Positions 8,607 through 16,500 of a DNA stretch of 55,827 nucleotides are shown piece by piece (the first letter of the stretch is position 1; every line of letters starts with the position of its first letter). The notes beneath the pieces were generated by a model. That model ran no database searches. It worked only from the letters and a program-made list of their open reading frames with translations, and was not told the origin of the DNA. The position numbers were made by a program, and so were the translations under genes. The DNA is from Thermomicrobiales bacterium (lineage in GTDB: Bacteria > Chloroflexota > Chloroflexia > Thermomicrobiales > UBA6265): positions 1 to 55,827 of the forward strand of contig JAMLHN010000028.1 of the NCBI GenBank assembly GCA_023957115.1. The letters run 5' to 3'.

Positions 8607-9387
8607 GCGCGACACGCTCGACCGCTGGCGACAATACGACTGGCAGCTCATCGCGGCCGAACCGACCGAACCACATATGAATCTGGCGCTCGATGAAGTG
8701 CTGACCCTGCAGGTCGGCCAAGGGCTCCGGCCGCCGACCCTGCGTATCTGGGGTTGGAGCCGGCGCTGCATTGTCCTGGGTCGCTTCCAGTCGGTTCGCA
8801 ACGAGGTCGACGAGGCCAATGCCGCCAAACACGAGGTCCAGCTGATCCGGCGCATCTCCGGCGGGGGCGCCATGTTCATCGAGCCGGAAGGCGCGATCAC
8901 CTGGTCGATCTACGCGCCCGAGGAAATGGTGAAGGGGATGTCCTTCGCGGATTCCTACGCCTTTTTCGACGGGTGGGCGGTCGATGCGTTGCGCGAGCTT
9001 GGTGTCGATGCCTGGTACGAGCCGCTGAACGACATTACCTCCAGCGGCGGCAAGATCGGCGGCGCTGCCCAGGCCCGGCGTGGTGGCGCGGTGCTGCACC
9101 ACACCACCATGGCCTATCAGATGAATATTCCGCTCATGCTCGAAGTCCTGCGCATCGGCCAGGAAAAGCTCAGTGATAAGGGGATCAAATCGGCCGAAAA
9201 ACGCGTCGGCCCCTTGCGGCAGCAAACCGAGCTCCCTCGCGATGTCATCATCGAGAAGATGGTCGATTTCTTCCGCGACCGGTATGGTCTCGAGTCCGGA
9301 GTCCTGGGCTCTGAAGACATCGCCGAAGCCGAGGCGCTGGTGCGGGATCGATTTGGCACCCGCGATTGGGTCTATTTCTTACCGTAA
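8599..9387 (+). CDS. lplA: Lipoate-protein ligase A, catalytic subunit
   Basis: A 262-residue cofactor ligase of the BPL_LplA_LipB family which would attach free lipoate to E2 and H proteins using ATP. Seen motifs are MNLALDEVL, RIWGWSRRCIVLGRFQ, the lipoate-loop RRISGGGAMF (RRxSGGGAVxHD family, here lacking the usual His-Asp) and GGKIGGAAQARR with the catalytic Lys. The C-terminal domain found in E. coli LplA is absent and is supplied by the preceding gene. The ATG at 8599 overlaps the LplB stop. Octanoyltransferases of the LipM type are similar, but the adjoining LplB favours ligase. Confidence 0.87.
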   Translation: MAERDTLDRWRQYDWQLIAAEPTEPHMNLALDEVLTLQVGQGLRPPTLRIWGWSRRCIVLGRFQSVRNEVDEANAAKHEVQLIRRISGGGAMFIEPEGAITWSIYAPEEMVKGMSFADSYAFFDGWAVDALRELGVDAWYEPLNDITSSGGKIGGAAQARRGGAVLHHTTMAYQMNIPLMLEVLRIGQEKLSDKGIKSAEKRVGPLRQQTELPRDVIIEKMVDFFRDRYGLESGVLGSEDIAEAEALVRDRFGTRDWVYFLP

Positions 9388-9390
9388 CGT

Positions 9391-9603
9391 GAGGAGCTAG
9401 GAGCTAGGAGCTAGGAGCTAGGAGCTAGAGCCAGGAGTTAGGAGCGTAAGCCGTCGTCTCGACCAGAGCGATGTGAAGTGGAGAGACCTTTCGCCGCAGC
9501 GATTCGAGCCGACAGACCAGGCTGAAACCCAGTCAACACCAGTCCCCCAGTTCGTTCCTAACTCCTAAATCCCAACTCCTAACTCCCAATCTCTAACTCC
9601 AAA
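9391..9603. repeat. Period-7 inverted hairpin repeat, copy 1
   Basis: Starting three bases after the lplA stop, GGAGCTA is repeated perfectly five times (9393-9427) and then drifts to GGAGTTA. At 9550-9603 the complement of the same heptamers appears (CTAACTCC, CCCAACTCC). The two arms would pair into a long imperfect stem around a centre of about 100 bases. Copies lie at 25604-25755 and 27789-27918, with a half copy at 28764-28777. Confidence 0.75.
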
Positions 9604-9611
9604 GGTCGCCT

Positions 9612-10106
9612 ATGCCCATCTACACCGAAACCCAACGGCTCCGGCAACCGATTGCCATCCTCCCCATTGCGCTTGCGGCGCTCATCTGCTGGGGAATCTT
9701 TGGGCAGCAGATTGTTCGCGGGAAACCCGTTGGCGATGATCCCATGCCCGATGATTGGGCCGCTTGGCTGCTGACTGTGCTGATCGGGGTGGGGCTTCCC
9801 CTTTTCTTCCTCTGGTTCCGGATGGAAACGACCGTCTCCTCCGACCGGATCGAAATTCGGATGGCGCCCTTCTCACATCGCGTGATTCGCCCATCGGAGA
9901 TTGCCGGGGCCAGTGCCCGAACCTACCGGCCGCTCCGCGAGTATGGCGGTTGGGGTATCCGTGGATTCAGCTCGAACCGCGCCTACAACATCAATGGCAA
10001 CCAGGGCGTGCAGCTCGTTCTGACCGACGGGAAGCGCGTCCTCATCGGTACGCAGAAGCCCGATGAACTGGAAGCGGCCATTACATCGATCCTGCCGTCC
10101 AGGTAG
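9612..10106 (+). CDS. Membrane protein with PH-like domain (DUF6141-like)
   Basis: A 164-residue protein with two membrane helices (about residues 16-34 and 51-68) and a soluble C-terminal beta-rich domain. The C-terminal pattern RTYRPLREYGGWGIRG, YNINGNQGVQLVLTDG and LIGTQKPDELEAAI is like bacterial PH-domain proteins grouped, as I recall, as DUF6141. No function is known. Start ATG at 9612 follows the hairpin repeat, with CCAAAGG as a weak ribosome site. Confidence 0.7.
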   Translation: MPIYTETQRLRQPIAILPIALAALICWGIFGQQIVRGKPVGDDPMPDDWAAWLLTVLIGVGLPLFFLWFRMETTVSSDRIEIRMAPFSHRVIRPSEIAGASARTYRPLREYGGWGIRGFSSNRAYNINGNQGVQLVLTDGKRVLIGTQKPDELEAAITSILPSR

Positions 10107-10113
10107 CTTGCTC

Positions 10114-10156
10114 GTGAGCCCAGTGTCCGATGACATGCTCTGGACACTGGGCTCAC
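10114..10156. terminator. Bidirectional terminator-like hairpin
   Basis: A perfect 15-bp stem, GTGAGCCCAGTGTCC (10114-10128) with its complement at 10142-10156 and a 13-base loop, lies between two convergent genes. There is no long T-run on either side, so it may act as an mRNA end or with Rho. Confidence 0.6.
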
Positions 10157-10176
10157 CCGACGATCTTCCTCGACGT

Positions 10177-11115
10177 CTATTGCCCCGACAATGCGTCATA
10201 GACCCAGCGGGAGACTCGCGACATGCGGTCGGCCACTTCGGCCGGATCGTCCTGCCCGCGACTCATGAAAGCGATCGCATAGGTTACGGTTGGACCGTAG
10301 ACCAATCCGACATCGTTCTTGACTCCGCTCAACGAACCGGTCTTATGCGCGACCTCGATCTCGTCTCCACTCGGTAATCGTCCTTGCAGGATCGTCGTGA
10401 AATTCTGGTGCTTGAGGGTTTCGATGATCGCTCCGCGACTCGAATCGGAGAGTCCGTCGCCGGCATCGATCAACCTCAGCAGGCGAACCATATCGGCCGG
10501 TGAGCTGGTGTCGTTGCGGGCGTCGTAGGCCATCGCCGGGTTGTCCGGACTGGGATCGTACGTCTTGAGGTAGGTACGCAGAAAATCGTAATCCGTGGTG
10601 GCGGGATCGACCTCGGCCAGCGTCGAAAACAGCTCGTGGATGGTAGAGGGCAAGGAGGTCTGCGTCATTCCGATCTCTGCCAACACCTCGTTCACCCGTT
10701 CTTTGGTCAAACGGTTCCAGAGCAGATCGGTCGCCCAGTTGTCCGAAACGATGATCATCAGCTCGGCAAGATCGCGCAGGGTTGGTTGCAACCCTTCATC
10801 CATATGTTGCAGTACCCCAGACCCCGGTACCCGATTGGTATAGGAAAGCGTGACCCGTTCCGCCAGATCGATGCTGCCGGCATCGGCCTCGCGATAGAGG
10901 ACGTAGAGCAACGGCACCTTGAGCGTCGACGCGGTCGGAAAGATCTCCGTCGCGTTGTAGGAGAATTCGGCGCCGCTGGCGATGTCATGCACCATCACCC
11001 CGACATCGCCCGGTAGATCGTCGACGTAGTCCGCCAGTGCCTCGGCAAAGAGCTCCTGGGTCAGCGGTTGCGGCACATCGGGCAGGGTGGGAATCGGTCG
11101 GGTCTGTTTGGGCAC
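10177..11115 (-). CDS. Class A beta-lactamase-like serine hydrolase
   Basis: A 312-residue protein of the beta-lactamase/transpeptidase fold. It has S63-T-L-K66 (SxxK), S124-D-N (SDN) and K258-T-G (KTG), all in the usual spacing, plus the NDTSSPADM stretch near residue 201 that matches the class A region before helix 9. I do not see the omega-loop ExxLN that supplies the deacylating Glu166. No signal peptide is visible, so it may be cytoplasmic. The start is GTG at 11115, preceded by AAGGAGG at five bases; the long open frame upstream is not coding. A penicillin-binding-like or esterase role is as likely as resistance. Confidence 0.85.
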   Translation of the reverse strand: MPKQTRPIPTLPDVPQPLTQELFAEALADYVDDLPGDVGVMVHDIASGAEFSYNATEIFPTASTLKVPLLYVLYREADAGSIDLAERVTLSYTNRVPGSGVLQHMDEGLQPTLRDLAELMIIVSDNWATDLLWNRLTKERVNEVLAEIGMTQTSLPSTIHELFSTLAEVDPATTDYDFLRTYLKTYDPSPDNPAMAYDARNDTSSPADMVRLLRLIDAGDGLSDSSRGAIIETLKHQNFTTILQGRLPSGDEIEVAHKTGSLSGVKNDVGLVYGPTVTYAIAFMSRGQDDPAEVADRMSRVSRWVYDALSGQ

Positions 11116-11298
11116 GGAAGCCTCCTTGCAGGCGTGATGGGCGCGAACTCTGGCGCGCATCATCGCCGGAACCCTCGAAACCGGCAACCGGCTGGGCCTG
11201 GTGTTCAGCGGAGCGGTTCCTGACGGTTGCGCTGGACATCGGATACTGGGCGTGCGGCTGATCCGATATGCTGACGCCACACGCAGAAGGAGTTCTCG

Positions 11299-12228
11299 AT
11301 GCATCGCAACCGGCCGTTCAAGATCGGCGTCTTCGTTCCCCATTTCGAGCGACCGTGGAACGGCACCACGATCGGCTGGAACGAAATCCGCGCCATGGCA
11401 ACCACCGCCGAGGATGTCGGGTTCGATTCCGTCTGGCTTCCCGATCATCTGCTCTTTCGATTCCCGGATGTGCATCCCCAGGGTGTTTGGGATGTCTGGT
11501 CCCTCATGCCGGCGCTCGCCGCGGTAACCACCCGGGTCGAGATTGCCCCACTGGTCGCCTGCTCCAGCTTCCGCAACCCGGCCCTGATCGCCAAGATGGC
11601 CGACACTATCGACGAAATCTCTGCCGGCCGGTTCATCCTCGGGCTTGGCGCCGGCTGGCATCGACCGGAGTACGACGCCTTCGGGTTTCCCTATGACCAT
11701 CGTGTCAGCCGGTTCGAGGAAGCGCTGACCATCATCCATAGCCTGTTGCGCACGGGACAGGTCGATTTCCAGGGAACCTACTACTCGGCCCGGGAATGCG
11801 AATTGCGGCCGCGCGGACCACGGCCGGAGGGACCGCCCATCCTGATCGGTTCCAGCAGTCCACGCATGATGGGTCTGATGGCCAAATACGCTGATTTTTG
11901 GAACAAGGACCGGCTGAACGATATCGACCAGCTCCTGGGGATGGAAGCGAAGGTCGATGCCGCCTGTCTCGCCGCCGGCCGCGATCCGGCCACGCTTGGC
12001 CGTGTGGTCGGCATCCAGGTCGATATGCTGGACGAGGAGCGGGAAGCCTTCACCCCGCGCCAATGGATCAAGACGCCCTTTCCTCTCTCCGGCTCACCCG
12101 AGGAACTGGCCGAACAGATTCGCGCCTATACCCGCGCGCATGTCGATCATCTGATCGTCTCGATCGATCCCATTACTCCCGCCGCTCTCGAAGCGTTCGC
12201 CCCGGTGTTGGAGTTACTGGACTTGTAA
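11299..12228 (+). CDS. LLM-class (luciferase-like) flavin-dependent oxidoreductase
   Basis: A 309-residue bacterial-luciferase-fold protein using F420 or FMN. The start FKIGVFVPHFE, AEDVGFDSVWLPDHLLF, the segment AGRFILGLGAGWHRPEYDAFGF, and RPEGPPILIGSSSPRMMGLMAKYADFWN are typical of the F420-dependent LLM group. ATG at 11299 follows GAAGGAG. It is divergent from the beta-lactamase-like gene, with 183 bases between them. Substrate is unknown. Confidence 0.9.
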   Translation: MHRNRPFKIGVFVPHFERPWNGTTIGWNEIRAMATTAEDVGFDSVWLPDHLLFRFPDVHPQGVWDVWSLMPALAAVTTRVEIAPLVACSSFRNPALIAKMADTIDEISAGRFILGLGAGWHRPEYDAFGFPYDHRVSRFEEALTIIHSLLRTGQVDFQGTYYSARECELRPRGPRPEGPPILIGSSSPRMMGLMAKYADFWNKDRLNDIDQLLGMEAKVDAACLAAGRDPATLGRVVGIQVDMLDEEREAFTPRQWIKTPFPLSGSPEELAEQIRAYTRAHVDHLIVSIDPITPAALEAFAPVLELLDL

Positions 12229-12294
12229 GCCCCTGGCTACAATGCGAACCCGATCCAGATTTCTTACAATTCTCACAATACATCTAGTCGAACT

Positions 12295-12318
12295 ACCTGT
12301 TGCCACGTGCGAACAGGT
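12295..12318. promoter_or_regulatory. Operator-like inverted repeat before the DUF1828 pair
   Basis: ACCTGTT (12295-12301) and AACAGGT (12312-12318) are exact inverted arms around ten bases, just before the gene at 12344. A TACAAT box lies at about 12275. Placement suits autoregulation of the two-gene unit. Confidence 0.35.
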
Positions 12319-12343
12319 GTACTACCTTACTTAGAGGTTGGGC

Positions 12344-12790
12344 ATGCGTCTTACCAGAGCAGCCGCAGATCAACTCGTGCAGCTGCCCAAAGTCGTTGGC
12401 GAGCCCATTCTCTGGAAGCCAATAGCAGACGGCGCTAAGCGCTTTCAATTCGGAGTAGACGTATACAGCGCAAGCGCCGATACCCGTCTCGAACTCAAGG
12501 GACGCTTGGGTCCCAAACACTGGTCATACGTTTTGCTGGGCCCACATAATGCCCGCCTTCGGCGAATCTCCACGCCTCGAGCCCCTCACCCGAATCCAGA
12601 TGGTATGGAGATGCCTCCTCAACATAAGCATATTTGGAGCGAGGACCATGAAGATCGGGAGGTATACATTCCCGATGACATACATTGGGGCGACTACAAT
12701 CAAGCACTCCGGGATTTTGTTCAGGAGTGCAACATCACCCTTCTTCACCCCTATTCGGACTTTTATGTTCAAGCCCGGCTGATGCGATGA
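12344..12790 (+). CDS. Hypothetical protein, first gene of DUF1828 pair
   Basis: A 148-residue soluble protein rich in charged and aromatic residues, with HPNPDGMEMPPQHKHIWSEDHEDREVYIP in the middle. I recall proteins of this kind lying next to DUF1828 genes (perhaps the family called DUF6978), which is what is seen here: its stop overlaps the next start as ATGA. ATG at 12344 follows AGAGG. The codon use is AT-richer than in the neighbours. The pair looks like a toxin-antitoxin or defence-associated unit, but this is only inference. Confidence 0.6.
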   Translation: MRLTRAAADQLVQLPKVVGEPILWKPIADGAKRFQFGVDVYSASADTRLELKGRLGPKHWSYVLLGPHNARLRRISTPRAPHPNPDGMEMPPQHKHIWSEDHEDREVYIPDDIHWGDYNQALRDFVQECNITLLHPYSDFYVQARLMR

Positions 12791-13578
12791 ACACAAAATG
12801 CAATCCAAAGATCGAAGAATCGGTGGCCCATCTCGTGGCTTCGTTTCACTTGCGGGAGCAGGACGACGAATGCTCTGTCGTTACGCCATTCCAATACCCC
12901 GATGGCAGCCCCATCACCATTAGCTTGAGCGAGGTAGCGGATGGTGAATACATCTTGAGCGATAACGGGGAAGCGGCAGATTTCGCATACTTGGGTGGGG
13001 CAAGTGAAGGATCCATACGAGAGCGACTCGGACTCATCGAGAAGCGATTCGCTGTTTCGACCAAGGGCCAGGAAATTACCGTCGCTGCTTCAGACGATGG
13101 TTTGCCTTCAGCGATCATCTCGTTGATAGGAAGCATTCAAGATGCCTCCTATCTTGTCTACCGACACCCTGCTCCGGCAAGACGACGAAATTTCAAAGCG
13201 AAAGTAGAACAGTTTCTAGCGAGCAGTTCGTGGCCTTTCGAAAAGGATGTGTTGGTGATTAGCAGTCCCATACCACGGAAGGTTAACTATGTGGTCCAAG
13301 GAGTGGGGGCAAGACAGCTTTATCTTTTTACGTACGAGCCACCTTCGCACACCCAAGGTGATCGGCAGATTGATCCAATTTTAGTGACGACCCGCCTATT
13401 GCGAGATCAGGACCTGATCGGGAAACACAATCGGATTGCAGTCTTGGTCGAGACAGGATCAAGCAATGAGGCCCGGGAACGAGCCCACGCCGCGATCACG
13501 TTGATGCAGCAATGGGAAGTTCCCAACCTTATCTCATGGGACCAAAAGGAGCGATTGGGCGAGCTGATAGCAGCCTAG
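12787..13578 (+). CDS. DUF1828 domain-containing protein
   Basis: A 263-residue protein. The N-terminal 90 residues match the DUF1828 pattern: VTPFQYPDGSPITISL, DGEYILSDNGEAADFAYLGG and a following 'RERL' helix. The C-terminal half (FEKDVLVISSPIPRKVNYVVQG, RLLRDQDLIGKH) is like the DUF1829 part that accompanies it. The function of the family is unknown. It overlaps the preceding gene by four bases (ATGA), so translation is coupled. The pair seems part of a small transferred patch together with the HigA gene downstream. Confidence 0.72.
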   Translation: MNTKCNPKIEESVAHLVASFHLREQDDECSVVTPFQYPDGSPITISLSEVADGEYILSDNGEAADFAYLGGASEGSIRERLGLIEKRFAVSTKGQEITVAASDDGLPSAIISLIGSIQDASYLVYRHPAPARRRNFKAKVEQFLASSSWPFEKDVLVISSPIPRKVNYVVQGVGARQLYLFTYEPPSHTQGDRQIDPILVTTRLLRDQDLIGKHNRIAVLVETGSSNEARERAHAAITLMQQWEVPNLISWDQKERLGELIAA

Positions 13579-13679
13579 GGATCCCTGACCCATCAGTACG
13601 ACTTGCCTACTACCTACGAAGCTTCCCTCTCCTCAATTCTGGAACGTCCCAAATTACCGATTACTAGGTTATGTGTAAA

Positions 13680-14021
13680 ATGCGACCCACCTCCCCTATC
13701 CACCCCGGCGAAATCCTTGCTGGCGAGCTGGACGAGCTGGCTCGTGCATTGCACGTCCCTTCGGAACGGATCTACCAGCTCATTGCCGGCAAACATGCTA
13801 TGACCGCCGACACCGCCCTCCGCCTGGAGCAATGGCTCGGCGTGAGTGCCGGCTTCTGGATGAACCTGCAAAAACGCTATGAGCTGGACGTTGCCTCCGA
13901 GCAGATCGGAGACGAGATCAAGCGCACGGTTCGCCCCCTCATCGGCCGAAGCAACTCCCACTTCTACCTCTCCTGGTTGACGTATCCCCGTCCTACCGAA
14001 CAACTCCATCACCCTGCGTAG
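13680..14021 (+). CDS. higA: HigA-family antitoxin-like HTH protein, without HigB
   Basis: The segment PIHPGEILAGELDELARALHVPSERIYQLIAGKHAMTADTALRLEQWLG and FWMNLQKRYELDVA is the classic HigA/VapI helix-turn-helix. HigA usually follows a toxin gene of about 280 bases. Only about 100 bases separate this gene from the DUF1828 gene and they encode no HigB, so this is a solitary antitoxin. The tail after the usual end (RPLIGRSN...) adds about 25 unusual residues and may be read-through into non-homologous DNA. ATG at 13680 or 13671 are both possible. Confidence 0.75.
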   Translation: MRPTSPIHPGEILAGELDELARALHVPSERIYQLIAGKHAMTADTALRLEQWLGVSAGFWMNLQKRYELDVASEQIGDEIKRTVRPLIGRSNSHFYLSWLTYPRPTEQLHHPA

Positions 14022-14187
14022 AACTACGTAGACGCACGGGCTCTCCTCCTTCTGCGCAAATACGTCGTCCTCCCGATATGCGTACGAACCACGGTACGAG
14101 ATCATCTGACTGCCGGATGAGCGGGCGATCGCATCCGGCGGCTATGTGAAACGAGATCGCCCGTAATCGATCTAAGAGGAGAAATCG

Positions 14188-15594
14188 ATGTATCTGGAAC
14201 CACGCGTCGCATCACGTCTATCTGTTATTCCCGAGCCGATCGCACTGCTGCGCAAACAGATCGATGCCGAGATCATCACCGCTGACCACCCTGAATTCGA
14301 AGTTGCCCGCAAGACGCAGGACATCACCTTCGATGTCGTCCCCTATGCCATCGTCAAGGTCGAATCGGCCGAAGATGTCGCGGCCACGGTCGATTTCGCC
14401 CGCGAGATCGGATTCCCGCTTACCGTTCGCAGTGGTGGACATAGCCTCGCCGGATTCGGGGTCGCCGATGACGCGGTTGTGGTCGACTTCTCGAAGATGA
14501 AGCAGGTCTCGGTCGATCCCGCGTCGGGCATCGCGACGGTCCAGGCCGGGGCAACCTCGGGCGATATCGTCGCTGCCGCGCAGCCGTATGGCCTCGCGCT
14601 CACCACCGGTGACACCGCCTCGGTTGGTATCGGCGGCCTGACCACCGGCGGTGGGATCGGGTTCATGGTCCGCAAGTACGGACTCACGATCGACAGCCTT
14701 GTTTCGGTCCAGGTCGTCTTGGCCGATGGCCGTATCGTGACCGCGTCGAAAAGCGAGCATCCCCGTCTCTTCTGGGCGATTCGCGGCGGCGGCGGCAATT
14801 TCGGCATCGTGACCGAATTTACGTTCCAGTTGGAGCAGGTTGGGCTGGTGCTTGGCGGCGATATCGTGCTCCCCGCCACGCGAGCGGTCGTGCGCGGCTA
14901 TCTCGATTACGTCACCAATGCGCCCGAGGAGCTGACCACGATCGCGCACATCATGCACGCGCCTCCCGCGCCGTACATTCCGGAGGAGCGGGTTGGCGAA
15001 GTCGTGCTGCAGATTCTCACCGTCTGGACCGGCAGTCCGGAAGATGGCGAACACGCCCTGGCGCCCCTGCGCGCATTGGGCACGCCGGTTGCCGACACGA
15101 TCCATCCGATGGAATACGGTGATATCTATCAGTACACCGCCCACCAAAACATGCCGCATGCCGCGGCGCTGCGCATGATGTTCGCCGATGGGTTGAGCGA
15201 TCGGGCCGTCGATGAAATACTGGCTTCCGTCGCCAGCTCGCCCTCACCCTATAGCATCATTCAGCTCCGTGGTCTTGGCGGCGCGGCGGCCCGCGTGGGG
15301 AATGAGGAAACCGCCTTCGCGCACCGTGATCGCGCATTCTTCGTCGCCATCATCGGAATCTGGCTCGACCCGTCCGAGGATCCGGCGCCGCATCGGGCCT
15401 GGACCGCGGAAATCTGGGAGAAGATTGCGGATGAGGGTTCGGGCGTCTATGTGAACTTCCTTTCGAAGGAAGGGGATGCCCGTATTCGCGAAGCCTATCC
15501 GGGCAAGACCTACGAGCGGCTGGTCGAGGTCAAGACCATGTACGATCCGGAAAACCTCTTCCAGTTCAATCAGAACATCCTGCCCCGCGGGTAG
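14188..15594 (+). CDS. FAD-binding oxidoreductase, BBE (berberine-bridge) type
   Basis: A 468-residue flavin oxidase of the PCMH fold. RSGGHSLAGFG carries the histidine that normally bonds covalently to FAD. The second cysteine linkage seen in bicovalent relatives is missing (TGDTASVGIGGLTTGGGIGF). The C-terminal BBE motif is EAYPGKTYERLVEVKTMYDPENLFQFNQNI. No signal peptide. ATG at 14188 follows AGAGGAG. An 8-bp stem (GGGCGATC 14126 with GATCGCCC 14154) stands in its leader. Likely an alcohol or carbohydrate oxidase; substrate unknown. Confidence 0.92.
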   Translation: MYLEPRVASRLSVIPEPIALLRKQIDAEIITADHPEFEVARKTQDITFDVVPYAIVKVESAEDVAATVDFAREIGFPLTVRSGGHSLAGFGVADDAVVVDFSKMKQVSVDPASGIATVQAGATSGDIVAAAQPYGLALTTGDTASVGIGGLTTGGGIGFMVRKYGLTIDSLVSVQVVLADGRIVTASKSEHPRLFWAIRGGGGNFGIVTEFTFQLEQVGLVLGGDIVLPATRAVVRGYLDYVTNAPEELTTIAHIMHAPPAPYIPEERVGEVVLQILTVWTGSPEDGEHALAPLRALGTPVADTIHPMEYGDIYQYTAHQNMPHAAALRMMFADGLSDRAVDEILASVASSPSPYSIIQLRGLGGAAARVGNEETAFAHRDRAFFVAIIGIWLDPSEDPAPHRAWTAEIWEKIADEGSGVYVNFLSKEGDARIREAYPGKTYERLVEVKTMYDPENLFQFNQNILPRG

Positions 15595-15600
15595 GTCTGT

Positions 15601-15633
15601 GAGCCGTGGGGCCGTGCGCGGCCCCCACGGCTC
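15601..15633 (+). terminator. Terminator-like hairpin after the BBE oxidase
   Basis: GAGCCGTGGGGCC (15601-15613) pairs with GGCCCCCACGGCTC (15620-15633) with one bulged C. It starts six bases after the stop codon. The following bases are CTCCTCA, not a T-run, so Rho-independent activity is unsure. The remaining 250 bases up to the DinB gene hold nothing I recognise. Confidence 0.55.
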
Positions 15634-15883
15634 CTCCTCATGCATCCTCACCTGACAACGCGGGCCGTCGCATCCAGTCCCAGCGGGACCTCAGCGGGGT
15701 AGTCTGTGCCGGTGAAGCACCCGGCGGCGACAAGATGCGCTGGCCCCCCCAGGCACTCACTCGGATTCCGTCTTCGCCCAGGGTGAGCCCCAGAGACAGA
15801 ACCCATCATGCGCGCGGACCGTTGTAAATGGAGTGGCGCCCAATGAGAATTCGGTCGTACGCTGAAGGTCAGGAGCCGATTCC

Positions 15884-16429
15884 ATGTCTGCCGCTCGCAC
15901 CATGCTCGCCGGAATCTACGAACACGGTCGCTTTGCCAACGGTCGCCTGCTCGATCGGGCCGAGCACCTGAGCGACGACGCGCTCGACGCCGAGCGTCCC
16001 GGTATGTTCGGGACGATCCGTTCGACTTTGTTGCACATGATGCAGGCGCAACATTCATGGCTCCGGCGGGTGCAGGGGCTCGATCCGGTCGAACCCTGGA
16101 CGTTGGAGACGTTTCCCACTATCGCCGATCTTCGCAACCGGTGGAATGCGCTCGATGCTGAAAATCTTGCCTATCTCGCGACCCTCACCGACGACCAGCT
16201 GATGGAACGGGTTCACCTTCGCTCCTGGGCCGGATGGGAGATGACTGCTCCCCGCTGGCAGGCGCTCGTGCATCAGGCGTTCCACCAGCATCAGCATCGT
16301 GGCGAGCTTGCGCTGGTGCTCACCAATCTCGGATATTCCCCCGGTGAGCTCGATGGCTTCGACTGGTTCGAAGCCGAAGGCACCGCCGTGGACATCACCC
16401 CCGACCGTGCCGCGCCGTTGCCCGATTGA
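15884..16429 (+). CDS. DinB-superfamily protein
   Basis: A 181-residue four-helix-bundle protein of the DinB/YfiT metal-binding superfamily. The metal histidines are expected in LLHMMQAQHSWLRR near residue 50 and in VHQAFHQHQHRGEL near residues 128-140, and both motifs are present. Members are thiol S-transferases or nickel/zinc-binding stress proteins; the exact reaction is unknown. ATG at 15884, eleven bases after TCAGGAG. Its last bases precede a secreted cupredoxin gene by about 70 bases. Confidence 0.82.
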   Translation: MSAARTMLAGIYEHGRFANGRLLDRAEHLSDDALDAERPGMFGTIRSTLLHMMQAQHSWLRRVQGLDPVEPWTLETFPTIADLRNRWNALDAENLAYLATLTDDQLMERVHLRSWAGWEMTAPRWQALVHQAFHQHQHRGELALVLTNLGYSPGELDGFDWFEAEGTAVDITPDRAAPLPD

Positions 16430-16500
16430 CGCCATTCCCCCGCGAACGTACGATTGTTTCCGGGAATGACGTTGGTATCGAGGGGAAAGGACGCGGCAGG

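Noticed and set aside
11116..12063. Open minus-strand frame extending the beta-lactamase-like gene to 628 residues
   Set aside because: It is antisense to the luciferase-like gene and has no homologous sequence; the GTG at 11115 has a strong ribosome site.
15640..15883. Cobalamin or other riboswitch between the BBE oxidase and DinB genes
   Set aside because: GGTGAAGCACCCGGC looked suggestive, but no B12 box or consistent fold follows.
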